A program made the position numbers and the translations under genes. From Xanthoparmelia taractica (Eukaryota; Ascomycota; Lecanoromycetes; Lecanorales; Parmeliaceae): a stretch of DNA of 64,000 nucleotides. Positions 59,499-64,000 of this stretch are shown piece after piece (position 1 is the stretch's first letter; each line of letters begins with the position of its first letter). The stretch covers positions 186,001-250,000 of the forward strand of contig JANQBS010000030.1 in the NCBI GenBank assembly GCA_033085395.1, given 5' to 3'. The notes beneath the pieces were generated by a model. That model ran no database searches. It was not told where the DNA came from and saw only the letters and a list, made by a program, of their open reading frames with translations.

Positions 59499-62400
59499 TC
59501 ATTCTGTCGCCAAAGCAGACATCGCACTTTGGCCTATCAACGTGGATTTGCTGATGACCGCCTTGGCGAGCCCAGCAAGCGAAGCACTAGCAAGGAACTC
59601 CAAAGCGGAGATGTTGGCCGCCATCTCGTTGACAATCCAGTTTCTGACTTCGACGGCAACAAGCGAGTCCATGCCGTAGGCGGCCAGGGGCTTGTCGAGG
59701 TCAATGTCCTCCCTCGGCGTCATGGAGATGCTGGCTATCTTCCCGATCAAAGCCTCTTCGATGATTCGCTGGGCCTGGACTAGAGAAAGGGCCTGCTTCA
59801 TCGAGTCTCGGATGGAAACGGTCTTGTCCTTTTTCGTGACGTTCTCGGTGGTGTTCTGCGTGCCGCGCAGGATGTGGGAGAATCGCGGGTGCGCTGCTCA
59901 CCAGGGAAGGACTTCACCCGGCAACAACTTACACCCGGTAATGGTTTGCCGGCTCGAAGCGTCTTTCGGGTCGAAGTTGATGGCGGCTTTGACAAATGCC
60001 AGTAACTCTTTTTCGTCGAGGGAGTCATGGAAGACTGAGACTGTGATCTGGGCCACTCGATCCATGTGCTCCGCCACGTAGCCTACGCCTGTCACGACGC
60101 CGATGTCGATTGTCGATGCGGTTAGTCCTTGCTGCATTCTGTACTCGGCGAATGCGTCCATGAATGTGTTGCTTGCGTTGTAGGCTGCCTGTCCCCGCGA
60201 GCCGATGATACCGGCCACAGATGCAAGCATGACGAAAAAGTCCAATTCGGTTCCTAGAAGACCATGGTGGAGATTCCAGGCTCCTTGCACTCTGGCTCTC
60301 ACAACCGCATTCCAGTCATCGACGCTGGCTTTTTCAAACAAAACATCCTGACCGCCCCTCCGTTAGCTCCTGGGGCTGACATGATTTTGGGAGGTGATGA
60401 CTTACTTGGTTAACCATTGCTCCATGCAAGACTCCTCGAATGAGTGGCATTGTTTCTTTAACGTACTCGATCATCCTGTTGACTTGTTCCTCTTCACCTA
60501 TGTCGCAGGCGTAGACGATGACCTCTATTCCATGACCCTTGAGTTCATCCACCAGCTCGCGCGTTGTTTTCTGACTCGCCAGCTGCGGCATGTATCAGCA
60601 CTGACTCCCCAGGTACAAGCCTTGCGATGTCAATCAAGGAGTAGTAGGCGGTACAGAAAACGATGGGTATTGAAGCTGCTTCCACGAAGCTCATACTATC
60701 AGGGATCCTGGCTATCATGGGTTGGAATATTCGAGTGGTGTTGCTGTACCCCCCAGGAGTCAATCCGCAGACGCGATCACCTACAGTTAGGCCTTGAACT
60801 CGTCGTCCAATAGCGGTCACTACCCCACTGCACTCGAGGCCTATATCTGAAAATGGAATTTGGCCAAGCCCAATCATGACGTCTTTGAAATTCATCTGAT
60901 GGAGACAGGTTAGTTGACATGATATTCACAGTAAGGGCGTACTTACTCCGGTAGCCTTGATCTCCAGCTCTACTGCCTCATCCGCGATTGGTTGCTTGAG
61001 TGTGAGGTCGTCTTCGAAGTAGATGCTGTCAAGGAGGCCGGGAGTCCCAAGCTTCAGCCGTAGATTACGGCCCTCTTGAACAAACGGCTGAGGCTCTGGC
61101 ACAGGTCGCTGTGTTTCCCGCATGATGTATCGGTCTTTGTTTCCGTCCTCAATAACACGGCGGACCTTGATGATCCCCTTCTCTTCGACAAATTCGTCAT
61201 CATCGATGGCGGTGGTATCATCGCATCCGAAGACATGCGCATAAACTCGTGCGATTATGCTAGCGGTCTCAATATCTGAAAGGGAAGGGCTATCATCCAA
61301 GTCAAGAGTTACAAGTTTGACGGCGGCATTCTCGGAGCGTAACACTCTGGCCAAGCCTTCGATCATGGCAGCCTCTGGTGAACGATCTCTTGCTCCGCGC
61401 GTGACCCATAAGATGCCATGGCTCCTCAGAAGTACATTTTGGAGTGCAACGAAACGGCGTTCGGAGATTTGGAGTAAGGAGAAATCCTCAAGAGTGAGCG
61501 CTATCCAAATTTTACCTTCAGAGCCGGCAGCGCTGAGTTCATCAAGATGCTGGAGGTCTGGAGGATTGCCGGTCACATCAATCAGAGTCTCCTTAAGGTT
61601 CTCAACTTTGAAGGTTTGGGACGGCTTTGCGAGCAACAGAGAAGCCTTCGGGTATCGCTTGAAGTCACCCCCCACCGACGGCTCTGAGGGATCGTCAATG
61701 TTGTCAGGAAGGGAGCCATCGAGCCCCGAGAATCCGGTCTGCCGAAGTAGTACGTCCCACTGAGCCTCAGTAAGAACAGGACCGTCGCTACGCTCTGGTT
61801 CTTCTCCCGGCCACCAACCTAGTCTGGGGTCAGCAACTATCTTGATTGGATGTTAATAGTCGGTTACCTGGCAATGTTCCGAACACAATGCTATGATACA
61901 TGGTCAATGAGGTCGACTCGATGATCGCAAGCTTGCCACCGTCCTTAAGAAGCGTCCGTACATTCCGCATGGTGCTTTCCATGTGAGGCGTCGCATGTAG
62001 CACTTCCGAAGCGACAATTAAGTCGTAGGAATCCGGCTCAAATCCCTGCTCAATGGGATCGTGTTCAATTTCGAGCCGACGGTAATCAATGAGTCCGCTC
62101 CACTTTTCCAGCTTTTCCTTGGCCCTCTCAAATAGGTTTGAAGAGATATCAGTGTAATCAAAGCTAGCAAAGGATGGTGCCGCTCAATCCTCGTTTGTTA
62201 GGGCATTGAGTACGTGCACAGTGGCGATGCCAGTCCCAGCACCGATCTCCAGTATCCGCATTTGGGGATTCTGACGCCCTAATTCCTTGATCCAGCGGCT
62301 ACATCTGATGTAAGCTTGATCCAGAGAGATACAACTCTGATAGAAACGCTCAAGTAGCCCGTCCTTCAGCATTATAGACGAGGGTTCCACCTGTCCTCGG

Positions 62401-64000
62401 ACCATTGCCGGTAGGCTCTTTCCCATCTGGCAGACTAGCTTACCAAAAGGGGATGACGACCCCACCGCGTTCAAGAATTCAGCAATGTCGACATCGTTAG
62501 CCTGTATCCAGTCAGGCCACTGGTATAGAATACCTGTCTTAAGCCCTTGCGCCACCTTTGCAGCCAGAAGATTGTACAGCTTCTTAAGGTGGCCACCTAG
62601 CGCTTGGATGTCATTGGATGACAGCTTTGTAAGAGCTGTACGAGCAAAATGCAAAGCTGCTCGCTGGGCCATACTATTCTGTTCTCTGCCCTGAAGCTCT
62701 TTCCCTGCAGGTGGGAATACCGTGAGATGCTGCGCCGGCGTCAGGAAGCCAACACACGTTACGTATTGCGTTGCAAAGCACAAGCCCCGTTTACTGTTCG
62801 AGGGGTTTTCATGATCCGAAATCGACAGGGCAGAGCTGTTCAAACAATCGATATCGATCACTGGCTGGGCGTCTTCGTTGCCCGTATCTGTGACTAACTG
62901 TCTGACCACCAGTTCTTGGCCAGACTCGGACACCCTCACTTTCGTATAGACGCTCAACTCGTGACTGGGGCTCTTAGGGATACCGTGAGAGATGGACATG
63001 CTCTTGACGTAAGTAGGGACGTAAAGGGTAGGGAATTCCAGGTCAATGCCCTTCCAAGCCAGCGACGCACTCTGTGGACAAGAGTCTAGCGTTGCGGGGT
63101 GAATTATGTGATCACTCTCAAAGTTTTGTGGCATCGAGGCTGCTGTATCTGCGATCTAGACCTTTCCTATGCATTGACCGGGGGCTACCAAGCCTGCACG
63201 AGGGCCCTGGAAGTTCGGGCCGAATTGGAGACCTATGTCGGATACCTTACTGTAGTACAGGTCACCATCAACTGAGGTTGTACACTCGGACCTCATCTCC
63301 TCGATCAAATTTTCTACCTTTGAGGTCCTAGCCTCCAGTGCGGCTTTACCATCGACCGCATTTGGTTCGCCATCAACGCTGGTTACGGTGATAAGGCCCC
63401 GACAGTGTTCTGACCAGGCTGCACTTTCGGTGCAAGAGTAGATGGTGAATTCACTCCAGTCCCCCAAGCCACCGCGGCTTCCCTCTCTCCGCCGCTTGAA
63501 GGTGACAGATAGTTCAACCTCGGATGTTTCCGCCAGGACGAGAGACCGATGGACTGTGACCTCGCGGAAATTGTACTTTGTAGAACTGGTCACTGTCTGG
63601 CCTGCACCGATGGCCTGTTGGTATGCCGCTTGAACTGCGATGGAAACGTACCCTGCAAATGGAAATACGGTTGTAGACTGTACTTTGTGGTCACGCAGCC
63701 AGGGAATTTCGGAGAGCAGGAGTTTGCTCCTCCATCGAGGCTCCAAGTCGTTTACATCATTGACAAGGTGCCCTAGAAGATCGTTTCGGGGAAACTTCCT
63801 GAAGCGATGATTTTTGCTCAAGCGCGACTCATACCAATAGCGTCTCTTGTGCATCCAAGGGTATGATGGCAAATCCACCAGCACCTTTTTGGACACGTCG
63901 AGATTCACATGTGATGGGTTGACAAGGTACCCTCGAGAAACAAGGTCAGCGACTGCGGAAAGAAGAGTTGAGCATGCGTCTTCGTCTCTTCTCAAGCAGG
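59499..64000 (-). pseudogene. Highly reducing polyketide synthase, C-terminal half, inactivated
   Basis: Runs off the right edge; KS and AT lie beyond it. In order from 64,000 downward: AT-DH linker with VDLPSYPWMHKRRYWYESR; DH with catalytic His (DHKVQ, 63,687-63,689) and Asp (HPATLDSC, 63,084-63,086); C-methyltransferase with ILEIGAGTG near 62,240; pseudo-KR (ILWVTRGARDRSPEAAMIEG); ER start (NFKDVMIGLGQI, VPGESVLIHAAAG); KR second half (KTTRELVDELKGHGI, SVAGIIGSRGQAAYNASN); ACP with YGMDSLVAVEVRNW (Ser codon 59,664-59,666). Introns: 61,818-61,866, 60,896-60,946, 60,348-60,405. Lesions: in-frame TAG at 63,156-63,158, TGA at 62,184-62,186, TGA at 59,898-59,900, and an ER-KR deletion with frameshift near 60,575-60,590. 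The family makes reduced, methylated polyketides; this copy cannot. Confidence 0.9.

Noticed and set aside
59898..59950. Intron between KR and ACP that would remove the TGA
   Set aside because: A GTGAGC...GCAG interval of 46 nt exists, but splicing it creates another stop and removes the conserved linker.

Overview
The window is nuclear DNA of a filamentous ascomycete (Pezizomycotina). Spliced genes with short introns (48-80 nt, GTAAGT-like donors, CTAAC-like branch points), Zn2Cys6-like cysteines, an LCL2 gene, a fungal highly reducing polyketide synthase and heavy C-to-T repeat decay all point that way. I cannot name a species from the sequence alone.

The window has two compartments with a sharp border near 26.15 kb. 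From 1 to about 26,150 the DNA is extremely AT-rich, TpA-rich and poor in CpA/TpG, as expected after RIP (repeat-induced point mutation). No intact gene survives there. Translating through the stop codons still reveals the contents: the 3' end of a plus-strand Ty1/copia element (1-633); a full-length minus-strand Ty1/copia element with LTRs at 1041-1173 and 6348-6489; a family of TA-flanked inverted-repeat DNA elements (6920, 10520-11638, 12129-12404); a solo LTR with a perfect 5-bp target duplication (11731-11884); and a plus-strand Ty3/gypsy element (12407-25865) into which a second, minus-strand Ty3/gypsy chromovirus (14611-21578) has inserted.

From 26.2 to 59 kb the DNA is balanced in composition and gene-bearing. 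In order: a secreted NucA/NucB-like nuclease (minus); a TIR element with a RIP-degraded core; a protein made of two copies of an unknown domain (plus); an F-box-type C-terminal remnant; an S33/TAP alpha-beta hydrolase with a one-base frameshift (minus); an M18 aspartyl aminopeptidase fused in frame behind a Zn2Cys6-like cysteine cluster (plus); two hypothetical proteins; the divergent pair mitochondrial ribosomal protein bL27 (minus) and LCL2 (plus); an FtsJ-type methyltransferase; a 5'-nucleotidase-like metallophosphoesterase; an MFS sugar transporter; a WW-domain protein; and an ankyrin-repeat protein. Most are single-copy housekeeping functions, with no sign of shared regulation beyond two divergent promoters.

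The last 4.5 kb holds the C-terminal half of a highly reducing polyketide synthase on the minus strand (end of AT linker, DH, C-methyltransferase, pseudo-KR, ER, KR, ACP), running off the window edge. It is a pseudogene: there are stop codons inside DH, inside the methyltransferase and between KR and ACP, and a deletion fuses the middle of ER out of frame to the middle of KR. The best leads are the aminopeptidase fusion, the PKS decay, the nested retrotransposons and the duplicated-domain orphan protein.
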